A DNA stretch of 64,000 nt, taken from assembly GCA_009829735.1 (NCBI GenBank), contig CM020619.1:20465816-20529815 (forward strand), read 5' to 3'. The position numbers and the translations under genes were made by a program. The notes under the pieces are model-generated. The model saw only the letters and a program-made list of their open reading frames with translations. It made no database searches and had not been told where the DNA came from. This DNA is from Pyropia yezoensis. Its lineage: Eukaryota > Rhodophyta > Bangiophyceae > Bangiales > Bangiaceae. Shown piece by piece: positions 21,490 through 31,524 of the stretch (positions are counted from its first letter, which is position 1; the number at the start of each line of letters is the position of its first letter).

Positions 21490-23639
21490 CGGGTGGGAAG
21501 ATGGGCGGGTTGGGAGGGGTCCAGCGCAGCGCAGTGATGTCAAACAGGGGTTGTCAAGCGTACCACTTTTAGTCAAGCGTACGAGAATTAGAGAGTTTTT
21601 GAAGCCGGTTTGTGGGATCAAAAGGGGCAACGTGGCGTGACACGTGGGCCACGAAGTGCCAAGTGGCGTCAAGATACTACGATTGCGTTTCCGCTTACAG
21701 TCTTCCTCCATTCTTTTCACATCGGTTCTTGGCCACGGGTGTCAAAAAACGAAAGTAGGTCGACCGATTATTATGGCCGATTTCCAAAGAATGATCAGTT
21801 CCGTAAGGGGGTTCACAGCAGGATCTCCCAGAACAGTCGCCAAGTGCGCACGCATTCTGGGCCACAAGAGTTCTCCGGCGGTGCCCGCGGCCTTGGCCGA
21901 ATCACATCCAACACCGCAAATCCGTGTCGCATCCGTGTGATGCCTTGATGTGAGACCGGCCGAAAAATCTCCCGTCTGCACAGACCGGCCCAGTCTTGCA
22001 GAGGACTGCTGTCAGGGGCTCACAGCATCGGTCCGAGGCCAGCTGCCGCAAAATGAGGCCCATTCTAGGGCGCTGATTGGCCAGTACAAAGTAGCCTGCA
22101 GTTGCACGGACGGGTTCGCAGCAGGTACGGGCTGTTGTGACGTGCTCACAGGAGGCCACCACAGAGTACTGTGCCAGTTAACTTCCCGTTGTGGGGGGGA
22201 TCCGTCACTCGAGCACAGCCCTGGAAAGTAGATCGGAAAGGGGTCAGACGAGGAGCGCCGAATCGGATGAGACGTATGCGATACCTGCTGCCGCGATTTA
22301 GCGGCAGCCTATGGGAAGGGGGGAAACATCTGTACTTCGGTGGAATGCTGCTGTGACCTGCTGTGAACCCCCTTATGAATCTCATCATTCGTCACAAGTC
22401 GGCCATACACTCGACATTGTCGATCGACAGTTGTAATGCCTGTTTGACAATAATTTATTTTTTAAGTTTCACAAGCGCCACATTTCTCGCCGGCGGGTAG
22501 ATACAGGCTCGGGTGCCGTGCACATACGAGATTGGCGATTTGATTAGGGACCCTTTTGAATCTTGATTAGAGCTTCCCGTGACATCTGAAACGCTTTATA
22601 TATTTAGATTTTTCTGCTCGCCATGTATTTATCTGGCATGCTGTGAAGGGAGCGGCGTGTCGGACTGACGGTGTTGGACCTCCAGGAGGAGCACTTGAGC
22701 GGAGACATGCAATGATGGAGAGGAAGCGCTAAGGGGGTGATGAGGGGGCGCCATCTGATGAACGGTGCTCGATGGCGCCGTCGGCGTGCGGCTTCCTCAG
22801 GCAGCGGTCGCAGATGACCCGAGGAGAACGACGCGTGAAAAGTGAAGGCGAGGGGAGGGGGGGGGGGTGCTATTCAACGTAGAAATCGGTGAGGCTTTGT
22901 GGAGAGCGCGCATGGGGTGCGTTTGCGTGGGTTGCGGCCGTCCCGCCGCCTGGCACACGCTGACAACGCCGCCGTGCTCCGAGGGCGTTACATGGGTCAT
23001 GCCGGGAAGGTGATCACGGCGAGCCAGGCACACCTGGATCGCCACGGCCTAGACTCCTACAATTGGGGTCCTGACGGAGCGGCGGACGCAGCAGCTCAAC
23101 GGCCGCAAGGTGATGTCGTACGGCGCGTAGAGCAGGCAGGAATGACTTTTGAAAACAGCTTAGAGGACGGGGGAAGGGGATCGGTGAGATTGGACGAAGT
23201 TGAGGAAGAGACGGAGGGAGTTCCCGGAGGGCTGGTAGTCAGGGGACTACCAGCCGCTGCCGGGGCATGCATTGGTCGGTGGCTGTCTAAACTCATACGT
23301 ACACATTGCTACGGACGTGCCAACGCCTCTCGGAGGGGTAGCGGGAGAACGGGGGCCTCCCCGCATGCGTGATGCGGGGGGGCGACTGGGATGCCTGTGG
23401 ATGACGAGCGCGAGAATGGACTCAATAGACGGTGAGAGGGGGGGCGGGTGCGGGAGCGGACAGATGGGCGTAGCTCAGGTGGCAAGACGGTGACGGCGGG
23501 CGACTATTCGAAACCTACCCGAGGCCAACATGTGTTTCAAAAGTCGATACTACATTTATATTTTTTGTCATTTGTTTTACGGAGGTCGAGGTCATGAGGT
23601 GAAAGTGTTATCCCAAGGATAGGCTCATGCCCGACGAAC
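21490..23639. other. Intergenic, no gene seen
   Basis: Composition is near 50-55% GC, lower than around the host genes, suggesting old transposon debris. An 11-base word GTCAAGCGTAC occurs twice near 21555-21585. An AT-rich patch lies at 22430-22480. A short tRNA-like stretch at 23466-23525 is discussed under rejected items. No frame carries a recognised motif. Confidence 0.4.
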
Positions 23640-24099
23640 TTGCTGCGCTGCAGGCCATCCGTGAACAGGTGCGGCCAGGATAGGTCGAGAGCTCGGCACG
23701 AGGTCCCCAAACTAACAAAGAGGTCAGATTCTAATGGCCGGCTGAATTGGGAATCTCGGATGTGCATGGCACCTGAGCCTAGATACACACCACCTGGGGT
23801 CGTCGGGGCCTACCACGTCGCCCCCACCGCGGCTACGCCCATCCTCCCATCGCGCCCGCGGTTCATACTGTCCTTGCGCTCCCATCCCCTTGCAATGGAC
23901 GATCCGCCCCCCCCACCCCCCCTCCCTCCCCCGTACCCCCTACCATGGAACCAGCCACTAGCTACCCGAGCAGATGCAGTGGCCGCAACACCAGGAGCTG
24001 CATTTGAGAGAGCTGTGACAGATCTGAGGCATGTGAAGCCCCATGCTGTCCGAGAAGCGGCAAGAGCGGCGGCGGCGACGCGGAGAGGGCCATGCTTGC

Positions 24100-24275
24100 C
24101 ATTGTTGCCGTATTTTTCGCAAAAGCGGGAATGGATGGACAAGCACGTGTACGACCGGTGGTGGGTCACCGTATTCCTGCCGGCCGTGAGGGAGCGGCAC
24201 AGGGGGGCCAAGTGTGTCCTATTAATGGACAATTCTTCAACGCATGATGTGAAGCTGGAATCAGAAGATCGTCGG
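24100..24275 (+). pseudogene. DDE_1 (pogo/Tigger-like) transposase fragment
   Basis: Within an open frame running from about 23640 to 24344, the part encoding REWMDKHVYDRWWVTVFLP and GAKCVLLMDNSSTHDV matches the centre of the DDE_1 endonuclease domain, including the second catalytic Asp in LLMDNSSTH. The first Asp, the third acidic residue and a DNA-binding domain are not seen nearby. The sequence before it is Pro-rich and unlike a transposase. It is best read as a decayed transposon scrap captured in a chance frame. Confidence 0.6.
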
Positions 24276-24747
24276 CGATCCAGACCATATGTCATACACT
24301 GCACACTACTTGCATCTTTACGCATTGAGCTTTATAATACCTGACCCGAGCTGCATATAGACTGCATACACCTTGCATGTGGTGTGGTTCCGAGGGGCAG
24401 ATGCGAGTAGTTTCCCCCCGATTACCGGCCTCATTGACTCTCATTCCGACGAACACGGAAGGCCAATATGAGATCATTGGAATTGGTACCCGCCCCCACT
24501 GCGCCAGTCCGTTTCTAAGCAGTGGAGCCGCTGCAAGTGCACCCGAACGGACTCTTCGGGATCACCGAGCGTGGGAATGTCGACGACCGATGCCATCGAC
24601 CTAAACCCACGACCTCAAGGTCGTCAACCAAACATTTTCCCACATTGCTAGCGTAGAGTGGTAATGCACGTGGCAATGCTCCTTCTGTTTTTGACGGCAT
24701 GCATAAGCGTCACAGTGAGTGGGAGAGATTAGAGAGGGCAACTTCCA
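24276..24747. other. Intergenic between transposon scraps, nothing seen
   Basis: No frame carries a recognised motif. Composition is close to 50% GC and unlike the host-gene blocks. It lies between the DDE_1 scrap and the chromodomain scrap. Confidence 0.4.
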
Positions 24748-25174
24748 TTAAAGTCCGAGCTTGCCCCCCATATCTCGTAGTGCCGTTGCATAAAAGAAGA
24801 TGCCCCTCGGGGTAACCCGAATTTTCGGCTTCCTTCTTCTGCAATATTCTCGCACTGCTTCAGCCGGCAAACCCGCTGCTGGACTCCAGGTATCAGCCTG
24901 AGGGGCGTAGCCGAGCCAGCGTATGCGTAGTTCGAGCGCTCTCTCTGCATAAAAGCGGTGGTCCACATGCTTCTCGATCACGACCTGTTTGCCATCCCCT
25001 GTATTTGGAGAGGGCTGAGCAACTTTAAGGTTGGCTCGTGTGGCCATGGCCGGTGCCCAGGCAGGATGGCTTGCTTGGGGTGCCGGGGCGAGAGTGGCAT
25101 GGTCACTTGAAAACGCTTGGATCCCCGAAGGGGTCTCCGCGGTGAAGCGTCGCCCATCGGTCCTCAGGACCATG
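24748..25174 (-). pseudogene. pol: Ty3 pol C-terminus with chromodomain, cut by RE-A
   Basis: Read on the minus strand this begins VLRTDGRRFTAE, the same motif as the integrase C-terminal region of RE-B (VLRTDGRRFTIE). It continues to a chromodomain-like segment: VVIEKHVDHRF, then LELRIRWLGYAPQADTWSPA and VREYCRRR. Chromodomains of this class steer integration to modified histones. The frame is cut at 25174 by the 5' LTR of RE-A copy 2. The part that should lie on the other side of RE-A is not found after 44513. It is from a family related to, but not the same as, RE-B. Confidence 0.8.
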
Positions 25175-25538
25175 TGTAGCAATATGGTTGACCGTATTGT
25201 GACCCTAATATTAGGGGGGGCTACTTCTAACCCTTAACTTTCAATTTGGGAGTCCGTACTGGTCACGGTATCTATAAGTTACGTATGACCAGAGGGACTT
25301 GCATCTTGGGGTGGAGGGTAGTTAGTAGTGTCTCCGACGGTTTATAACGAGGGGGCCGGCGGCGAATCCACCGCCGGCCAAGGTAGAACAACAAACCCCT
25401 TCCATTTGGGCTCCCATCTTGGTCCCGTGGCTTGCGCTCCAAGGACAGCAACCTTGGCCTCCCGGTGACGTTGGTGCCGATCCCCTTTGGTGAGTGTTCC
25501 CTGAGAGTGGACGTGCAGCGGATACCTATTGTACTACA
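25175..25538 (+). repeat. RE-A copy 2 5' LTR (364 bp)
   Basis: It starts TGTAGCA and ends TACTACA, one base from a perfect inverted end. It matches 44153-44513 with about 5% difference, including a short indel in a G-run near 25213. Confidence 0.92.
25272..25278 (+). promoter_or_regulatory. TATA-like CTATAAG in the RE-A LTR
   Basis: CTATAAG occurs at the same LTR position in the 3' LTR (44247-44253) and is degraded in copy 1. It is a candidate core promoter for element transcription, supported only by the motif and its conservation. Confidence 0.35.
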
Positions 25539-25539
25539 T

Positions 25540-25561
25540 TGGTGGAGCAGCAGGGGACGGG
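25540..25561 (+). other. RE-A copy 2 primer-binding-site region
   Basis: TGGTGGAGCAGCAGGGGAC begins two bases after the LTR and opens with TGG, complementary to a tRNA CCA end. The core GGAGCAGCAGGGGAC (25544-25558) is shared with RE-B at an identical 6-base offset. The tRNA is not assigned. Confidence 0.6.
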
Positions 25562-25763
25562 TTTCCGTCACCCTTGTGGTGACGCCGTCTTCGGCCCTGG
25601 CACACGGATAGGGACCCAGTCCTTTTCTTGTACTCGTGGTGCTGCGATCTGTTTGATTGTGTTGAGTGGTTGCGTTTGACTGCGATCTACGGTTACTCTC
25701 CCCCAACTACCCCCTCGCTCGCTTATTCGTGGTGACTGTTACGTCGGTTGACTGATTGTGACT

Positions 25764-27271
25764 ATGTCTACCCAAGAGACGGGGAACGTTCAAGATGACG
25801 GATCGGCGTCGACGCCGACCCCGGAGCTGAACCCGGAAACCGGGATCGGTAACCCGATCGGCAACATTGAGACGCCGATGCTCTCAGGTGCCGGATCGAC
25901 GTTTGGTACGGCACGGACGGCCGGGGGCGGCGGACAGCCGCAACTGCCCTCTGCCGACCTCACGCCGCCGCACCTTCACCAGGGGACTCCCTGATGGCAT
26001 CATTGGCTCGCATCGAGGCCCGGTTCACCGGGCTCGACGCCCGTCAAGAGCGTACGGAGGACGCATTGGCGGTGCTGATGTCAGCACGCCATACGACGGT
26101 ACCACGTCGGGTACCCCCCACAGCGGTACGGTTCGAACCGGCCGGACTACTTTCGGAGTCCACCAGGGTCGACTCCGGTGTTGCTACTCCTGGAAAACCC
26201 CCGGACACGGCGGGTCGTGGATCCGACTCGTCGGCTGAGTTGGAACGTAGCCATACGGAGCGCTACGCTCGGAGCACCCAGAGCGGGCTCCGCGGGCATG
26301 ATCCGGCGGATACTTACGCCGGAACAGAGTCGGCGATGGGGGGAGGCGGTACCGTCTCGCAGTATCCCAACGACGAAGGGAGCCAAGCAACTCGGGTACC
26401 CGAGGCGCCTACGCCGGAGGTTCCAGCGTCATTGGTGCAAGCGATGACAGCGCAGGTTACTGCGAGCTTACTGAAGCGTATGGAGTCCGATGAGTTTACT
26501 CATCAACTGGCCAAGCGACTGGATATCCAGGACGCGGACACGGAGACTGTCAACGAAGTCTTCAGGTCGGTACTGACTCCTGAACGTTATCGTTAGGAGG
26601 ACCGATCCACTACCGTATCGGAATCGATGCGTACGACCTCGCACCGAGCGATCCGCTCTATGAAGACCCTGATGAAGGGAGTCCCGATGTTCGGGGGCCC
26701 TAACGGACGCCCGTTGGCAGTCATTGGCTTTTTGACTAGCTTCAAGGCAGCCGCGGACAAGGCACTCGTCAACGAGGGGCTGGCACTGGAGATCCTCCCG
26801 TTCTTTGTGGATGAACGGGTCCGAGGCATCCTCCGCCAGGCATCCCCGATGCCGGAAATGAGGGTCGCAGCCACCCCCGTGGATTACCGTGGTATACTGA
26901 AGGAGCTGCTTAGCAGCTACCTCAGTGAGGACAAGTGCGAAGACCACTATCGGGCCCTTCGCACCGCCACCGCCCAGTCCTGGGAGGACGAGGAGATGTT
27001 TGGACGCCGGATCCAAGCGCTCGACTACGAGCTGGGGAAGCTCCTCGGCGAAGGGGAACTACGGGCCATCCTGGTCGCAGAAGTACCCAACTACGTGCGG
27101 ATATCCGCACGGGGAGCCAATACGGCTCGGACGAACTTCAGTCGACTGATGCACATGTGCAAGTCCCTAGGGGACGCCGACCGAGTGCTACACCCGGAAT
27201 GCGCCTTGGCCCCGAAGCCCAAGGGTGAGGGAGGCAAGCACAGTCTTAACCCGAGAACGGGAAACGAGTAA
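25764..27271 (+). pseudogene. gag: RE-A copy 2 gag (frameshifted, stop, knuckle lost)
   Basis: The ATG at 25764 matches that of copy 1. A single-base loss near 25968 shifts the frame, which resumes at about 25994. TAG at 26594-26596 replaces a Leu codon of copy 1. The capsid part then continues (FGGPNGRPLAVIGFL, YLSEDKCEDHYRALR, LDYELGKLLGE). After MCKSLG at about 27170 the sequence jumps: compared with copy 1 about 600 bases are missing, including the CCHC knuckle. The end, GGA AAC GAG TAA, matches the gag end of copy 1 and RE-B. Without the knuckle it could not package RNA in the normal way. Confidence 0.85.
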
Positions 27272-27354
27272 GAGGAAGGACGACACGGGGTCGCTGGGGT
27301 AGCCCTAGCAAGCCACCCCGGACTGCCGCGGGGAAAGCCCCACAGAGAGCGCGG

Positions 27355-29925
27355 TTGAGCCGACGCCGCATCAACCCCCGGGTACACCTTCCGACCCCGA
27401 CGACACGGCGTCAGGGGATTGATGACCAACCTCCAAGGTTGGGAGAAAAGGACGGGACGCCCCGTCACGTTAAACGAGACAAGGGCCCTGGTCAGGATGC
27501 CCGAGCTACACCGGATATCGGTGTAGGCCACGTGCTGTTCACCTTGGAGAACTTCAAGGTATCAGCCACACTGGGGGTTGACCCCCAGTCGACCCGACCG
27601 TTTTACCCTGTACTCGATACAGGGGCTAGACCTAACCTTATCCGGAAGGATACCCTCCCGGACAAGTGGCTCCCGCGAGTCAGAGTTGCTCGGGGACCCA
27701 CGATCAAGGATGCGAATGGTCGTCTCATTCGTACGACCGCAGCGATGTCGCTGCGGGTCACCATTGGGGAGCTCACTACGGACGTTGACTTCCTGGTGTG
27801 TTAGACTCTATCTGTGCCCTGCATACTGGGGTGCACCTTCATCAACGTTCACGTTGATGCAATCCGGCCGGGCCGGAGGACCATCGAGCTGCAAGAGGCC
27901 GACGGGACGAAGAGAGGACAGACAGCTATCGTCAGGGACCTGACGCTACAAGGGAGCCACGTTAACGTGGCTGAGATATACACCAGCATAGAACCGAAGA
28001 CACTCCGGCTGGCCAAGCGGACTCGCTTTGAGCCGTTATCGGATACAGTCCTCCCGGTTAACTGTGACCTCGCAGGCATCTGCAGAGTCCAGTCCAACCT
28101 ACGAACCTACAAGCGCCATGGGTTGACCATGGCCAACGGTATCGTAGACCTCCCAGCGGAGGGGTCATCACTGCTCGTGATGGCGAACTATCGCCGTAAG
28201 GCAGTCACCCTTCCGAAAGGGACTATCCTCGGGATCGCCGAGCTCTATGAAGGAGACATCCTTACCCCTGACAAGGAAGGTCAAGTGGAACTACTTGAGG
28301 TACTGGCGGTCGTCGAGACCATTGAGCTGAAGGAACCCGACGCCGGGATACCTAACCAATCATGAGCTCCGGCGGGCATTCCGCCGAAGGACCAAGAAGC
28401 TATGAACGCACTGGCCGAGGCTGACGTCGACCACCTTCCCTCTTCGGTAGCCGAAGGGGTACGACGGATATTAAGAAAGCATGACGTCATGTGGACCGGC
28501 GGGGCTCTGGGTACCATTGGGGCAACCAAACACCGTATAGACCTGGTACCAGGTGCACGACCTGCGCGGTCGCAACCGCATCGTGCGGGACCTATGCAAC
28601 GAGAGATCGTTGATGGAGAAGTGAACAGGATGAGCGAAGCTCAGGTGATCCGACCTTCGATGTCGGAGTGGGGCGCCCCAGTCGTTATCGTACCAAAGAA
28701 GGATCAAACCCCTCGGTTCTGCATCGATTATCGACGACTCAACTTGGTTACCAAGAAAGACTCATACCCTTTACCAAGGATGGACGAGTGTATCGACTCC
28801 CTGGGGGAAGCCACAGTGTTTACCATTATCGACTGCAATGCCGGGTACTGGCAGATCCCAGTTGCAGAGGAGGATATCCCCAAGACGGCGTTCGTCTGTC
28901 ACAGTGGAGTGCATGAGTTCCTAAGGATGCCCTTCGGATTGTCCAACGCCCCCGCCACCTTCCAGCGGGCTATCGACATTATACTGTCGGGAGTCAAGTG
29001 GCGTACCTGCCTGGTGTACCTGGACGATGTCGTCGTCTTCTCGCGTAACATGGATGACCATGTGCAACATGTTGACGAGGTACTCACCCTCTTGCGGAAC
29101 GCCGGGGTAACCCTGCGCCTCAAGAAGTGCGCCTTCTTTCAGCAGACCGTCAAGTGTCTGGGTCACCGGATCACACCAGGTAAACTGGGAGTGCTCGAGG
29201 CTAATACCCAGGCACTCCGGGATGCGCGATACCCTACCACCTAGACACAGCTGAAAAGCTTCTCGGGGATGTGCATCGTGTACCGACGGTTCGTCAAGGA
29301 CTTCGCTCGTATAGCAAAACTGTTAACGGTTCTGACGAGCAGCGCCTTGCCAAAGGTACTCCAACCTCCCTCGCCTAGCGAGGGAGAGGCATTCGAGCTG
29401 CTCAAGCAAGCCCTGCTAGCTCCACCCGTGCTTGCTTTGCCGCATAGACGCGGGACCTTTGTCATGGACGTCGATGCCTGCGATACCCAAGTGGGATGCA
29501 CCCTGTTACAGGGAGAGACACTCATCGGTACCGATAATGCTATCCCGGACCTACATCCGGTGGGGTACTTCAGCCGGGCACTCAACCCGGCTGAGCGCAA
29601 CTGTAGTGCCACCGAGCGCGAGTGCCTCGGAGTCATATGGGCATTGCAACTGCTCCGGCCATACCTGGAAGGATCCAGGTTCATCGTGAGGTCCGACAAC
29701 GAACCTTTACGATGGCTCCTGAACCTTGGTGACAAGGATTCCGACAGCCATGGACGGCTAGCCCGGTGGAGGCTGAAGATGGTCGAGCACGACTACCGGA
29801 CCATATACAAGGCCGGCGGCAACCCACAATCTGGGAGACGCGCTGTCACGACTGGACACACCGAGCGGGGATACCCGAAAAGTGGACGAGGACATCCCGG
29901 TGGTACCGGTTTGCATGGTGGGTAA
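27355..29925 (+). pseudogene. pol: RE-A copy 2 pol: protease, RT, RNase H
   Basis: The protease keeps an intact active site, FYPVLDTGARPNLI (about 27600-27640), but is stopped by TAG at 27802-27804. The frame resumes with VPCILGCTFINV and is stopped again by TGA at 28363. RT (28402-29244) is otherwise well preserved: TPRFCIDYRRLN, FTIIDCNAGYWQIP, FLRMPFGLSNAPATFQR and the catalytic YLDDVVVFSR (about 29017-29046). TAG at 29242-29244 follows, at the same codon as in copy 1. The connection and RNase H follow (VMDVDACD, YFSRALNPAERN, FIVRSDNEPLRWLL). Near 29830 a one-base shift moves the frame to that of the integrase. The RT palm is complete, so most damage is a few point changes. Confidence 0.9.
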
Positions 29926-30717
29926 CGCCACCCAAGGTATGGTTGACCATACCATGGCACACCGCGCGTGCCCATTGACCCTCGCGGACATCTGCAAGGC
30001 ACAGGCCAATGACGATAACTGTAAACGCCATCGAGCTAACCTCCTGGCCGGCACGGCCGGCATCTTCTCCGAGAATGACGACGGACTCATATACTGGCGG
30101 GCGCCCGCCGATGGACGACATCAGGTCGTGGTTCCCGTATCCTTACGACGAGCCGTCATGGAACGGGAACACGAGAACCCTACAGCCGGACACCCGGGGG
30201 GGTCGCGCATGTTCGCAGTAATGCGGAGGTTCTTCTACTGGCCAGCAATGGCCGTCGACGTAGTCGACCATGTGCGGGGATGCCACCCGTGTGCACGGAA
30301 TCGTATGAGTCTTCATAGGCGGGCATCCGCTATGAACCTATTCCCTCCGGATGGGCCCAATGAGCAAGTCGCCATCGACATACCTGGGCCGCTTCCGGTA
30401 ACGGAAGAAGGGAACAGGTACATCCTGGTCATGTCGGACTGCTTTACTGAGCTGTCACGAGCAGTAGCGATCCCGAACGACACGGCCTACACGATCATGA
30501 ACGCAGTGGTTGACCACTGGATCAGTGCTTACGGAGTAATGAAGCAACTCCTCTCCGACAACGGAGCAAACCTTACGTCAGCATTCTGCACTATGGTCTT
30601 GGGCATGTTCGGCATCGAACCACGTCGGGCATCCGACTACCACCCGCAATCCAACAGGCAGGTGGAGCGGTTCAACCGCACCATCGTCAAGATGCTCCAA
30701 TGCTATGTGGCGGAGCA
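29926..30717 (+). pseudogene. pol: RE-A copy 2 integrase, 5' part
   Basis: The zinc finger shows H2C2 spacing in REHENPTAGHPG and CHPCARN. The catalytic core shows the first Asp in VAIDIPGPLP, the second in LLSDNGANL and the Glu in RQVERFNRT, so the DDE triad is complete. The frame stops being integrase at 30717, where the RE-B LTR begins, a few residues after CYVAEH. The same frame resumes after RE-B at 40095. Integrase would insert element cDNA into chromosomes. Confidence 0.92.
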
Positions 30718-31186
30718 TGTGGCAAAAACCACTTATACACACGGCACCCAAGTTGGGGCGGTGTACAAGGGCTGCCACCCGGGTCGGGGGAACCGGAAGA
30801 AGTGCAAGTCGCGCACACTCTGTCCCTGTTGTGGGGCAAACCCCCCACGGACAAACAAGAGGATGGTGTGTGGTCCAACAGTGTCTTGGTCGGGACGGGG
30901 ACGCAGGGCCAAGCCCCGCTGTCCCTCCCCTTATCCCCCCAGGGTCCACTCAGAATCTCGCCACTCAGAATCTCCCACCCCAGCACCTGCCCACCGGGCC
31001 ACACGAAAATTCAAGACGATAAATGCAGAAAACCCTCAAATCCAAGTTGGATTTACTACTAAGCTAACTATCCCAAACTTAGGGAATATGGACCCAAATG
31101 CAGGGGGAGGAACGGATCAGGCTAGTGGCCTACCGCCCGTTGCATGGCACGTGTTGCCCCCCTACCTGGGGGTCAATACTGCCACA
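30718..31186 (-). repeat. RE-B 3' LTR (469 bp)
   Basis: It is bounded by TGTGGCA and TGCCACA and has the same length as 39626-40094, with about nine base differences. In element sense this is the downstream LTR. It is also the sequence upstream of the antisense ORF at 31525, so it could supply a promoter in that direction. Confidence 0.95.
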
Positions 31187-31199
31187 CTCCCCTCTCCTC
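31187..31199 (-). other. RE-B polypurine tract
   Basis: On the minus strand the bases directly before the 3' LTR read GAGGAGAGGGGAG. An uninterrupted purine run in this position is the usual plus-strand primer of LTR elements. Confidence 0.75.
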
Positions 31200-31524
31200 A
31201 GTTCCGACCGACCCGGTCGGCCCTGTGAGGGGGTGCGTAAACGCACGTCTCGGCGTTGGGGGCGCGACTTGCTGTCCCCCATCGAGTACGTAACACGGAT
31301 GTGGAGGCGGTCACGTTGACCGCCCCTCTCCTCAAGCTTGCCCACTCGGCAGCTTGCTCTCCTCGGTTCTCACTTCACCATCACCACCACCTCCTCTTCA
31401 CCTTCCACTGGGCCGCCCCATGCTGGGGAGGCCACCCGTATACCCACGATCCGAGTCCTCCTCAACTCGAGGCGGGTCTCGTGCTGCGATAGCCAGAGCG
31501 TCTCTCCCCAACTTGGGGAGAGCC

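Noticed and set aside
22899-23372. 157-codon plus-strand frame
   Set aside because: No family motif, no supporting neighbour; composition similar to surrounding transposon debris.
23466-23525. tRNA-like stretch with TAGCTCAGGTGG (A-box-like) and TATTCGAAACC (B-box-like)
   Set aside because: The boxes are only 34 bases apart (about 44 in a tRNA), the acceptor strands do not pair and no anticodon arm fits. At most a tRNA or SINE relic.
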